A stretch of 17,502 bases of DNA, taken from assembly GCA_045538895.1 (NCBI GenBank), contig JAZQEH010000015.1, forward strand, positions 1 to 17,502, read 5' to 3'. Under the pieces are notes generated by a model, which ran no database searches, was not told the DNA's origin, and saw only the letters and a list, made by a program, of their open reading frames with translations. The DNA is from UMGS902 sp045538895. GTDB lineage: Bacteria > Bacillota > Clostridia > Oscillospirales > CAG-272. Position numbers and translations under genes: made by a program. Every line of letters begins with the position of its first letter. The stretch's first letter is position 1. Below, piece after piece: positions 1 to 7,240 of the stretch.

Positions 1-113
1 TTCCCCGGCTTTTTTACTCCTTGAAAACCGCGAGCGGTGAGCGAGACGCGAGTGAACGGTTTTGCAACCACTTGAAAATGCTTGCATTTTCAAGTGAGAA
101 AAACAATAATTTA
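1..113 (-). repeat. Structured intergenic repeat, copy A (cut by window edge)
   Basis: Read on the minus strand, this begins with TAAATTATTGTTT (from 113 down), then a 13-bp hairpin with stem CACTTGAAAATGC, then a second stem AAAACCG/CGGTTTT enclosing the motif ACTCGCGT, then AAGGA and the first arm of a third hairpin that runs off the window. The first hairpin and its flanks are identical to copy B (8184-8342), and the order of parts matches copy C (13042-13151). It lies 3' of the esterase gene, beyond its terminator, in the same orientation as that gene. The inner part of the second stem pairs less well here than in B and C. Function unknown: a MITE-like element or a 3' RNA structure. Confidence 0.7.
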
Positions 114-129
114 TCTTTGTAAAATCAAC

Positions 130-165
130 AAAACAAGTCCACGGTGAAAACCGTGGACTTGTTTT
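130..165 (-). terminator. Intrinsic terminator of the esterase gene
   Basis: A perfect 16-bp stem (130-145 with 150-165) closes a four-base loop, about 15 bp beyond the esterase stop codon. On the minus strand the stem is followed by a T-rich tract (TTTTGTTGATTTT). The plus-strand side is also T-rich, so it could act both ways. Confidence 0.85.
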
Positions 166-180
166 TAATATAAAGATAAT

Positions 181-2307
181 TTAATTTGCAGCGAGATACT
201 TGAAAATGCGGAGAACAGAGGGGAGCTTGAGATTGCCGTTGTTAAGACCGTCTTTTATCATCTTGTAAGCATCTTCAAACTCAATAGTACCGTTACCGTC
301 ATAGTCCATGTAATCGGTAGAGCCGGTGCTATAAACTGCAGAAGCTGTAGATTCAGCACTGTTGATGTTGGTAGCGAGATTGCTTGCAAGTGCGGTAACC
401 GTGAATGTTACTTCGCCCTTGCCGAGAGAAGCAACGTCAATCTCTTTTGAGGTGCCTGTGATTTCGTATACCTTCGCGGCTGTGCCATCAACGTATACGG
501 TAAGGCGATATGCCTTTGCACCGCTTACTGCATTGAATGTTGCAGCTGAGTCTTCCCAAGCAAGGTTTGCAGGAGTTGCAAGTGCGGTTCTTTCTCCACG
601 CAGAGTGTTGTTAAATGCGGAGTTTGTCTTTGAGAACATCCAATCAACAAGTCCTTCGGTCTTTGCCGCCTGTGACCAGATGTTGTGTCCGCCGCCTGCA
701 ATTTCGGTGTAGGTAATTGTTGTGGAGCCTGCTGCTTTAATTGCGTTGACAAGTGCACGTGTTGCTTCAACGGGGAGAGTTGCGTCGGCATCACCGTGGA
801 ACGTCCAGATGTTCTGGTGTGCATAGCGTGAAGCTATTGCGTTAACGCCGTCATAGAGCTCGCAGCCTGCAAGAGGTGCCGCTGCAGCGAATACGTATGG
901 GAAACGTGCAGTGAGTGACCATGTAGCACCGCCGCCGTTTGATGAACCGGTTACATAGATGCGTGAGGTGTTTGCACGGTAGGTGTTGATAAAGTAGTCG
1001 AGAAGCTCGATGGCGGCATTGAGGTAGTCGCCGTTTTCATAAACACCGGTGGTAAGTTCGTTTGCAAAAGCGGCACTGCCGGCGTAGTTGCTTACCCATT
1101 CTCTGGGGCTCTTTGCACATTGAGGTGCAAGCATAATGCAATCATACTCGGAATTCAAAACTGCATTATTGAGTGCTGCGCCGTTTGTGGTAAGCTGAGT
1201 GGTGTTATCGCTTCCGCGTGAGCCGTTACCGTGCATGTAGAGGAACAAAGGATATGACTTTGCACTTGTTGCATAATCTTCGGGGAGATAGTAACGGTAG
1301 GGAAGTACAATGCCGTTGGAGGCGGTAAACGTACCGTACTTAAAAATATCGTTTGCGACGAGGGAGGATGAAGTGCCTGCCTCGGTAATTACCTTTGAGA
1401 AGTTAGAAGCCTTTTCGGCGATTGCCGCACCGTCCTTGTGCTCGGATACGTCGAGAACAGAGATTGCACCTGTGGCAACCGTACCGTCAGCACTTACAAA
1501 GTTTGTAAAGTCACCGCCGGTTATCTTAATATCAAGAGTTCCGGTAACAACCGAAACTGTGCCCGTAATGATTTTTCCGACAAACGTACCGCCGGTGATG
1601 TTGAGGTCAACGTCGCCTGCCGTACCGGATGTTCCGTTACCGGGATAGATATTGTGAATTGTACCGCCGGAAATGTCAATGTGAGCCATGCCCTCAAAAT
1701 CCTTTGCTACCTGTCTTGAGAAGCCGCAAACGATGAATTCGCCACTCTTGATTGTGATATGAGAGTCGAGGTCGGTAGACACGGTGTTGTACTTGTCTGC
1801 ACCGCTCTGTACACCGCCGAGAATGGATGCACCGAAAGCGATGGTAGAAAAGTCGCCGTAGTTTACACAGGAAACGCCTTCGTCGATAACGAGGTTGTTG
1901 AACTGTGCAACAAGGAGGATATGGTCATACATTTTGGAGGTATCGCCGCGGAAGGTTAAGTTTTTAAACGTGGTATCACCGTTCAGAATGTATCTGCACT
2001 GAGCGATGTTGATACCGTGGTCACTACCTGTGCGGTAATCGTTTGTTCCGTAAACCTGTGTTACGGTAATCTTGCCGCTGTGAGCAGGCTCGGTGAAGTG
2101 TGAAGTGACAGAAACCTTGCCAACTACAACAATGGTACCGCCATTACTGCCGAGTGCCGCATACGCATCTGCGAGTGTGCCGACAGGAGTTTCGGCAGTT
2201 GAGCCGTTACCTGTGCCGCCATCGGAAACGTAAACTACGTTTTCAGCCGCAAATGCACTGATGGAGAGCAAACAGAGAATAAGACTTGCAATTAACAGTT
2301 TTTTCAT
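181..2307 (-). CDS. Secreted multidomain esterase with C-terminal dockerin-like module
   Basis: This encodes 708 residues. The start is the ATG at 2307, preceded by AAAGGAGC and opening a clear signal peptide (MKKLLIASLI, cleavage near residue 20-21); an upstream in-frame ATG at 2352 would only add residues before the signal peptide. Residues ~25-290 are Gly/Thr/Ile-rich and look like a parallel beta-helix. Residues ~325-560 are an alpha/beta-hydrolase of the feruloyl/acetyl esterase (PHB-depolymerase-like) type, with an oxyanion-type YMHGNGSRG, nucleophile Ser456 in GSSNG, an acid at Asp506 or Asp508 (HGDAD) and His541 (GGGHNIW). Residues ~580-660 resemble a fibronectin-III-like module. Residues 668-679 form one canonical dockerin calcium loop (D668, D670, N672, T674, E676, D679), while the second dockerin repeat keeps its helix but has lost the loop. 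It probably removes acyl groups from plant polysaccharide outside the cell; the substrate is inferred. Confidence 0.85.
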   Translation of the reverse strand: MKKLLIASLILCLLSISAFAAENVVYVSDGGTGNGSTAETPVGTLADAYAALGSNGGTIVVVGKVSVTSHFTEPAHSGKITVTQVYGTNDYRTGSDHGINIAQCRYILNGDTTFKNLTFRGDTSKMYDHILLVAQFNNLVIDEGVSCVNYGDFSTIAFGASILGGVQSGADKYNTVSTDLDSHITIKSGEFIVCGFSRQVAKDFEGMAHIDISGGTIHNIYPGNGTSGTAGDVDLNITGGTFVGKIITGTVSVVTGTLDIKITGGDFTNFVSADGTVATGAISVLDVSEHKDGAAIAEKASNFSKVITEAGTSSSLVANDIFKYGTFTASNGIVLPYRYYLPEDYATSAKSYPLFLYMHGNGSRGSDNTTQLTTNGAALNNAVLNSEYDCIMLAPQCAKSPREWVSNYAGSAAFANELTTGVYENGDYLNAAIELLDYFINTYRANTSRIYVTGSSNGGGATWSLTARFPYVFAAAAPLAGCELYDGVNAIASRYAHQNIWTFHGDADATLPVEATRALVNAIKAAGSTTITYTEIAGGGHNIWSQAAKTEGLVDWMFSKTNSAFNNTLRGERTALATPANLAWEDSAATFNAVSGAKAYRLTVYVDGTAAKVYEITGTSKEIDVASLGKGEVTFTVTALASNLATNINSAESTASAVYSTGSTDYMDYDGNGTIEFEDAYKMIKDGLNNGNLKLPSVLRIFKYLAAN

Positions 2308-2342
2308 GATGATGCTCCTTTTAAATATATTTATACAAATAC

Positions 2343-2348
2343 AGTATA
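2343..2348 (-). promoter_or_regulatory. Extended -10 promoter for the esterase
   Basis: On the minus strand TGTTATACT gives an extended -10 (TGn plus TATACT) about 36 bp before the start codon. No good -35 is present at the right spacing. A short inverted repeat AGATAA-N5-TTATCT (2371-2387) lies just upstream and could be an operator. Confidence 0.45.
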
Positions 2349-2431
2349 ACATATATAATTATAAAAAGGAAGATAAATTTGTTATCTGTTTTTGCAAAAT
2401 GCTTGTATTTGTACACCAAATATGTCTGCAC

Positions 2432-2462
2432 AAAAAAGCACCTCAAAAGAGGTGCCTTTTTA
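2432..2462 (-). terminator. Intrinsic terminator of gdhA
   Basis: The stem GCACCTC/GAGGTGC (2438-2444 with 2449-2455, loop AAAA) is flanked by A and T tracts on both sides. It begins about 10 bp beyond the gdhA stop and ends in TTTTTT on the minus strand. The same GGCACC/GGTGCC hairpin core recurs at 15923-15946 and 17244-17273. Confidence 0.85.
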
Positions 2463-2471
2463 CATATGCAA

Positions 2472-3824
2472 TTAATATGCAACGCCTTGTGCAATCATTG
2501 CTTCTGCAACCTTGAGGAAGCCTGCGATGTTGGCACCTGCAATGAGGTCGCCCTTCATGCCGTACTTCTCAGCTGCATCGTAGGAGTTCTTATAGATATT
2601 AGCCATGATCTGCTTGAGTTTTGCATCAACTTCTTCAGCAGTCCATGAGTAACGCATGGAGTTCTGGCTCATTTCAAGACCGGAAACTGCAACGCCGCCT
2701 GCGTTAACTGCCTTGGAGGGAGCGATAACTACGCCGTTTGCCTTGAGGTACTCAACAGCCTCTGCGGTTGTGGGCATGTTTGCAACCTCAACGTAGTATT
2801 TAACACCGTTTGCAACGAGGTTCTTTGCATCCTCAATGCCTACCTCATTCTGGGTAGCACAGGGCATAGCAATGTCAACCTTTTCGCCCCAGGGACGCTT
2901 GCCTGCAAAGAAGGGAACACCGAACTTGTCAGCGTAGTCCTGAACCTTATCTCTGCCGCTTGCACGCATTTCAAGCATAAAGTTGATCTTTTCTTCGGTG
3001 CAGATACCGTCCTTATCGTAAACGTATCCGTCGGGACCGGAAATTGTAACAACCTTACCGCCAAGCTCGTGAACCTTTTTAACAGTACCCCAAGCAACGT
3101 TACCGAAGCCGGATACGCCGAAGGTCTTACCCTTAACGCTTTCGCCGAAGGATTCAAGCATATTAACGGTGTAGTAAACCGCACCGTAGCCCGTAGCCTC
3201 GGGACGGATGAGAGAGCCGCCGTAGGTGATGCCCTTGCCGGTAAGAACGCCTACAAACTCGTTGCGAAGACGCTTATACTGACCGAAGAGGTAACCTACT
3301 TCTCTTGCACCAACGCCGATATCGCCTGCAGGAACGTCGGTATCAGCACCGATGTGCTTTGCAAGCTCTGTCATAAAGCTCTGGCAGAAACGCATGATTT
3401 CTCCGTCACTTCTGCCTCTGGGGTCAAAGTCGCTGCCGCCCTTGCCGCCGCCCATCGGGAGGCTGGTGAGGCTGTTCTTGAAGGTCTGCTCAAAGCCGAG
3501 GAACTTCATGATGGAAGCGTTAACGGAGTGGTGGAAGCGAAGACCGCCCTTGTAGGGACCGATAGCAGAGTTGAACTGAACTCTGAAGCCGCGGTTAACC
3601 TGAACCTTGCCGTTATCGTCAACCCACGAAACACGGAATGTGATCATTCTTTCGGGCTCTACGATTCTCTCCATGATGCCGTGTTTTTCAAAGCGGGGGT
3701 CAGCATCAATAACGGGTTCGAGGGACTCGAAAACCTCGGTAACTGCCTGAAGAAATTCAGGCTCGCCGGCGTTGCGCTTTTCAACGTCAGCAAAAACTTT
3801 CTTTAAATATTCATTTTTAAGCAT
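2472..3824 (-). CDS. gdhA: NADP-type glutamate dehydrogenase
   Basis: This 450-residue enzyme reversibly aminates 2-oxoglutarate to glutamate in the cytoplasm, linking ammonia assimilation to central carbon. The start at 3824 follows AAGGAGATAAATCT; a further upstream in-frame ATG at 3845 sits before this ribosome binding site and is rejected. The length matches hexameric family-I GDHs. Visible motifs are the substrate-binding GPYKGGLRFH (Lys92), the catalytic Lys128 in PMGGGKGGSDF, the PAGDIG acid (Asp168) and a Rossmann nucleotide site GFGNVA (239-244). NADPH preference is inferred from overall similarity to the NADP-specific bacterial class. It is a monocistronic unit with its own promoter and terminator, divergent from nrdG. 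Confidence 0.96.
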   Translation of the reverse strand: MLKNEYLKKVFADVEKRNAGEPEFLQAVTEVFESLEPVIDADPRFEKHGIMERIVEPERMITFRVSWVDDNGKVQVNRGFRVQFNSAIGPYKGGLRFHHSVNASIMKFLGFEQTFKNSLTSLPMGGGKGGSDFDPRGRSDGEIMRFCQSFMTELAKHIGADTDVPAGDIGVGAREVGYLFGQYKRLRNEFVGVLTGKGITYGGSLIRPEATGYGAVYYTVNMLESFGESVKGKTFGVSGFGNVAWGTVKKVHELGGKVVTISGPDGYVYDKDGICTEEKINFMLEMRASGRDKVQDYADKFGVPFFAGKRPWGEKVDIAMPCATQNEVGIEDAKNLVANGVKYYVEVANMPTTAEAVEYLKANGVVIAPSKAVNAGGVAVSGLEMSQNSMRYSWTAEEVDAKLKQIMANIYKNSYDAAEKYGMKGDLIAGANIAGFLKVAEAMIAQGVAY

Positions 3825-3866
3825 AGATTTATCTCCTTGCTGCAATTTTTCAAAAATGATAATTTC

Positions 3867-3895
3867 ATTATATCAGCACTTTTTTATGATTTCAA
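3867..3895 (-). promoter_or_regulatory. gdhA promoter
   Basis: On the minus strand TTGAAA (3890-3895) and a perfect TATAAT (3867-3872) are separated by 17 bp and lie about 45 bp before the gdhA start. This is a near-consensus vegetative promoter. Confidence 0.8.
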
Positions 3896-3950
3896 TAGTT
3901 TTTTTGCATATTTTGCAAGTTTTTGACAACAAATTATGCAAAAATATCAC

Positions 3951-3979
3951 TTGATATAATTTTTTGCACGTGTTATTAT
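3951..3979 (+). promoter_or_regulatory. nrdG promoter
   Basis: TTGATA (3951-3956), a 17-bp spacer and TATTAT (3974-3979), with TG one base upstream of the -10 (extended -10). The predicted transcript start near 3986 lies next to the upstream ATG at 3988, which supports translation from the ATG at 4009 instead. Confidence 0.75.
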
Positions 3980-4008
3980 AAATATATATGAAGAAAAAGG
4001 AGATTTTC

Positions 4009-4707
4009 ATGCATATTGAAGCCTACCAAAAACTAACTTTGCTTGATTTTCCGGGCAGGACTGCCGCAACCGTATTTACGCACGGCTGCAATTTCCGTTG
4101 CCCGTTCTGCCATAACGCAGGTCTTGTAGTCCGTCCGAGCGAGTCTACAATAGATGAAAACGAATTGTTTGATTACCTTGAAAAGCGTAAGAAACTGCTT
4201 GACGGCGTATGTATCACCGGCGGTGAACCGCTGCTTCAGAAGGACATAGCTGCATTTATACGCAAAATCAAGGACATCGGATACATGGTCAAGCTTGACA
4301 CCAACGGTTCGTTCCCCGAAAAATTGCAAGAGCTTCTTGACGAGGGAATTATCGACTACGTTGCGATGGACATTAAGAATTCACTCGATAAATATGCAAT
4401 CACGGCAGGTATACCACAAGATATTGTGCCTCGGATAGCAAAATCTGTGGATATACTACTAAATGGTGATGTTGATTACGAGTTCCGCACCACCGTTACC
4501 GGAAACCTGCATACGGTCGATGATATGCGAAGCATCGGAGAGTGGATAAAGGGTGCTAAAGCCTACTATTTACAGCCTTTCAAGGACTCCGGCGACATCG
4601 TTGCAGGCAGTGAAAAGGCCCCGTCTTTCGAGGGTTCAAAGGCTCATTTTGACGCACTTCTTGAGGCTGTAAAGCCATTTGTTCCCAATTCTCAAATCCG
4701 TGGCTGA
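4009..4707 (+). CDS. nrdG: Anaerobic ribonucleotide reductase activating protein (radical SAM)
   Basis: This 232-residue radical SAM enzyme uses an iron-sulfur cluster and S-adenosylmethionine to install the glycyl radical on NrdD. The start at 4009 is preceded by AAAAAGGAGA at good spacing; the in-frame ATG at 3988 is upstream of that site. The cluster-binding cysteines are Cys27, Cys31 and Cys34 in CNFRCPFC (CX3CX2C), and the SAM-contacting GGEP motif is at 71-74. The N-terminal LTLLDFPGR and FTHGCN patterns are typical of the clostridial/archaeal NrdG subgroup. It sits 139 bp upstream of nrdD with no terminator between, so its transcript may read into nrdD. A sequence identical over 16 bases to the nrdD NrdR box lies inside the gene (4413-4428). 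Confidence 0.92.
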   Translation: MHIEAYQKLTLLDFPGRTAATVFTHGCNFRCPFCHNAGLVVRPSESTIDENELFDYLEKRKKLLDGVCITGGEPLLQKDIAAFIRKIKDIGYMVKLDTNGSFPEKLQELLDEGIIDYVAMDIKNSLDKYAITAGIPQDIVPRIAKSVDILLNGDVDYEFRTTVTGNLHTVDDMRSIGEWIKGAKAYYLQPFKDSGDIVAGSEKAPSFEGSKAHFDALLEAVKPFVPNSQIRG

Positions 4708-4723
4708 CCACAAGATATTGTGT
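4708..4723 (+). promoter_or_regulatory. NrdR box 1 upstream of nrdD
   Basis: CCACAAGATATTGTGT matches the known NrdR operator consensus ACACAATATATTGTGT at 14 of 16 positions. It is followed by a second box whose end is exactly 32 bp downstream, about three helical turns, the classic tandem arrangement for the NrdR repressor (established knowledge of the NrdR regulon). Confidence 0.85.
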
Positions 4724-4739
4724 TTGAATAAAAATTCAG

Positions 4740-4755
4740 TTCCAAAATATTGTGT
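4740..4755 (+). promoter_or_regulatory. NrdR box 2 upstream of nrdD
   Basis: TTCCAAAATATTGTGT matches the NrdR consensus at 12 of 16 positions, with the right half perfect. It ends 7 bp before the nrdD -35 element, so bound NrdR would contact or block RNA polymerase. Confidence 0.8.
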
Positions 4756-4762
4756 TTTCCTA

Positions 4763-4791
4763 TTGACAATCCGCCCTTTATATGGTAGAGT
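4763..4791 (+). promoter_or_regulatory. nrdD promoter
   Basis: A perfect TTGACA (4763-4768), a 17-bp spacer and TAGAGT (4786-4791) lie about 55 bp before the nrdD start and directly downstream of the two NrdR boxes. Confidence 0.75.
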
Positions 4792-4846
4792 AAATGTACT
4801 GCGAAAATAAAAACATTTATCATACATCATATGGAGGACGGATTTT

Positions 4847-7240
4847 ATGTATCATGTAAGAAAACGTGACAACAAAATTGTGGATTTTGATATAGCAAAG
4901 ATTACAAAAGCTATCGAAATGGCTTTTGAAGCTTGCGAAGTCAACTATCATCCCAACATTATCGACTTTCTCGCTCTTAAGGTAACTGCGAACTTTGAAG
5001 CTAAGATCAAGGATGACCTTATTGCGGTTGAGGATATTCAGGACAGCGTTGAAGAAGTGCTTGTTCAGGGCGGCTATGCAGATGTTGCAAAGGCATACAT
5101 TCTTTACCGCCGTCAGCGTGAGAAGCTCCGTAATCTCAAATCCACCATTCTCGACTACAAGGAAATCGTTGACTCCTACGTTAAGGTTACCGACTGGAGA
5201 GTTAAGGAAAACTCCACCGTTACCTACTCTGTAGGCGGTCTTATCCTTTCAAACTCCGGTGCTATCACCGCAAACTACTGGCTCTCCGAGGTTTATGACA
5301 ATGAGATCGCACAGGCTCACAGAAGCGCTGACATTCATATTCATGACCTCTCCATGCTTACCGGTTACTGCGCAGGTTGGTCATTAAAGCAGCTTATCAA
5401 GGAAGGTCTTGGCGGCATCCCCGGTAAGATGACTTCTGCTCCTGCTAAGCATCTCTCGGTTCTCTGCAACCAGATGGTAAACTTCCTCGGTATCATGCAG
5501 AATGAATGGGCAGGCGCACAGGCGTTCTCATCGTTTGACACATATCTTGCTCCTTTCGTTAAGGCTGATAACCTTACCTATGAGCAGACAAAGAAGGCTC
5601 TTGAAGCATTCATTTACGGCGTAAATACTCCCTCCCGTTGGGGTACACAGGCTCCTTTCTCGAACATTACTCTTGACTGGACTGTTCCTAAGGATATGGA
5701 GAACATGCCTGCAATCGTTGGCGGCAAGGATATGGACTTTACCTACGGAGACTGTAAGAAAGAAATGGATATGATCAACAAGGCATTCCTTGAGATCATG
5801 ATTGAGGGCGACGCACACGGCCGTGGCTTCCAGTATCCCATTCCCACCTATTCTATTACAAGCGAATTTGACTGGTCCGATAACGAAAACAACCGTCTTC
5901 TCTTCGAGATGACCAGCAAGTACGGCACACCCTATTTCTCAAACTACATCAACAGCGATATGGAACCGAGCGACGTTCGTTCTATGTGCTGCCGTCTTCG
6001 TCTTGACCTCCGTGAACTCCGCAAGAAGTCGGGCGGTTTCTTCGGCAGCGGTGAATCCACCGGTTCTGTAGGTGTTGTTACCATTAATATGCCCCGTCTT
6101 GCATATCTCTCCGAGAATGAAGAGGACTTCTACAAGCGCCTCGACCACATGCTCGACGTTTCCGCACGTTCGCTTTCCATCAAGCGTAAGATTATCACAA
6201 AGCTTATGGATGAGGGACTTTACCCCTACACCAAGCGTTACCTCGGCACGTTCGAGAACCACTTCTCAACCATCGGTCTTGTTGGTATGAACGAAGCTTG
6301 CATGAACGCAAGATGGCTCCGTGAGGACCTCACAAAGACAGGTGCACAGGAATTCACCAAGGCAGTGCTTAACCATATGCGTGAGCGTCTTTCCGACTAT
6401 CAGGAAATGTACGGCGACCTTTACAACCTTGAGGCAACTCCCGCAGAGTCCACTGCTTACCGTTTCGCTAAGCATGACATCCGCCGTTACCCCAACATCA
6501 TCACCGCAGGCGGCGGCGAGGACGGCGCACCTTACTACACCAACTCCTCGCATCTTCCCGTTGGTTACACCGAGGACGTGTTCTCCGCACTCGACGTTCA
6601 GGACGAGCTCCAGACTCTCTACACATCGGGTACTGTATTCCATGCATTCCTCGGCGAGCGTCTTCCCGACTGGAAGGCTGCTGCAAACATCGTTCGCAAG
6701 ATAGCAGAGAACTATAAGCTTCCTTACTATACACTTTCTCCCACATACTCCATCTGCCGTGAGCACGGTTACCTTGCAGGCGAGCATTACACATGTCCTC
6801 ACTGCGGCGAAAAAGCAGAGGTTTACAGCCGTATCACCGGTTACTACCGTCCCGTTCAGAACTGGAATGACGGTAAGAGCCAGGAGTTCAAGGAGCGTAA
6901 GGTTTACAACGTAGAAACAAGCGTGCTTAAGCACACCGGTCCTGTTACCGAGTGCGAGTGCGAGGCTGACGCTAACGAGGATATGCCCACAAACTCACGC
7001 ATTATCCTTTTCACTACAAAGACATGCCCTAACTGCAAGATAGCAGCTAAGCTTCTTGAGGATGCAGGTGTTGAGTTCGATAAGCTTTATGTTGAGGACA
7101 ACAAGGAAATGGCTACCGAGCTTGGACTTAAGCAGGTGCCTGCACTTATCGTTGCAAACGGCGACAGAGTGCAGAAGTATATGAATGTTGTCGGCGTTCG
7201 TGAATTTATTGCTCAAAGAGGAAACAAAGTCAATGTATGA
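4847..7240 (+). CDS. nrdD: Class III anaerobic ribonucleoside-triphosphate reductase fused to a glutaredoxin domain
   Basis: This 797-residue glycyl-radical enzyme reduces ribonucleoside triphosphates to dNTPs without oxygen. The ATG at 4847 follows GGAGGACGGA. Residues 1-90 form the ATP-cone allosteric domain. The catalytic barrel contains Cys174 (YCAGW) and a Cys381-Cys382 pair (SMCCRL), the latter at the position of the thiyl-radical cysteine of the family. A zinc site uses Cys637, His640, Cys650 and Cys653, and the radical glycine is Gly665 in SRITGYYRP. After a Cys/Glu-rich linker (701-715), residues 717-790 form a glutaredoxin/NrdH-like domain with active site Cys727-P-N-Cys730 and a cis-Pro at 765. 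Most NrdD proteins end near the glycyl loop, so the redoxin is an added module. It suggests thiol-based rather than formate-based reduction. The last 8 bases overlap the next gene, a flavoprotein reductase. Confidence 0.95.
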   Translation: MYHVRKRDNKIVDFDIAKITKAIEMAFEACEVNYHPNIIDFLALKVTANFEAKIKDDLIAVEDIQDSVEEVLVQGGYADVAKAYILYRRQREKLRNLKSTILDYKEIVDSYVKVTDWRVKENSTVTYSVGGLILSNSGAITANYWLSEVYDNEIAQAHRSADIHIHDLSMLTGYCAGWSLKQLIKEGLGGIPGKMTSAPAKHLSVLCNQMVNFLGIMQNEWAGAQAFSSFDTYLAPFVKADNLTYEQTKKALEAFIYGVNTPSRWGTQAPFSNITLDWTVPKDMENMPAIVGGKDMDFTYGDCKKEMDMINKAFLEIMIEGDAHGRGFQYPIPTYSITSEFDWSDNENNRLLFEMTSKYGTPYFSNYINSDMEPSDVRSMCCRLRLDLRELRKKSGGFFGSGESTGSVGVVTINMPRLAYLSENEEDFYKRLDHMLDVSARSLSIKRKIITKLMDEGLYPYTKRYLGTFENHFSTIGLVGMNEACMNARWLREDLTKTGAQEFTKAVLNHMRERLSDYQEMYGDLYNLEATPAESTAYRFAKHDIRRYPNIITAGGGEDGAPYYTNSSHLPVGYTEDVFSALDVQDELQTLYTSGTVFHAFLGERLPDWKAAANIVRKIAENYKLPYYTLSPTYSICREHGYLAGEHYTCPHCGEKAEVYSRITGYYRPVQNWNDGKSQEFKERKVYNVETSVLKHTGPVTECECEADANEDMPTNSRIILFTTKTCPNCKIAAKLLEDAGVEFDKLYVEDNKEMATELGLKQVPALIVANGDRVQKYMNVVGVREFIAQRGNKVNV

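Noticed and set aside
3069..3806. 245-codon plus-strand ORF opposite gdhA
   Set aside because: Shadow of gdhA: no ribosome binding site or promoter, and the opposite strand encodes a complete, motif-rich glutamate dehydrogenase.
3923..3950. Alternative nrdG promoter with TTGACA at 3923-3928
   Set aside because: No good -10 lies at 17 bp spacing; TTGATA-N17-TATTAT with an extended -10 further downstream fits much better.
6266..6934. 222-codon minus-strand ORF opposite nrdD
   Set aside because: Antisense frame of a well-conserved region including the glycyl radical site; no start signals and no recognisable domain.
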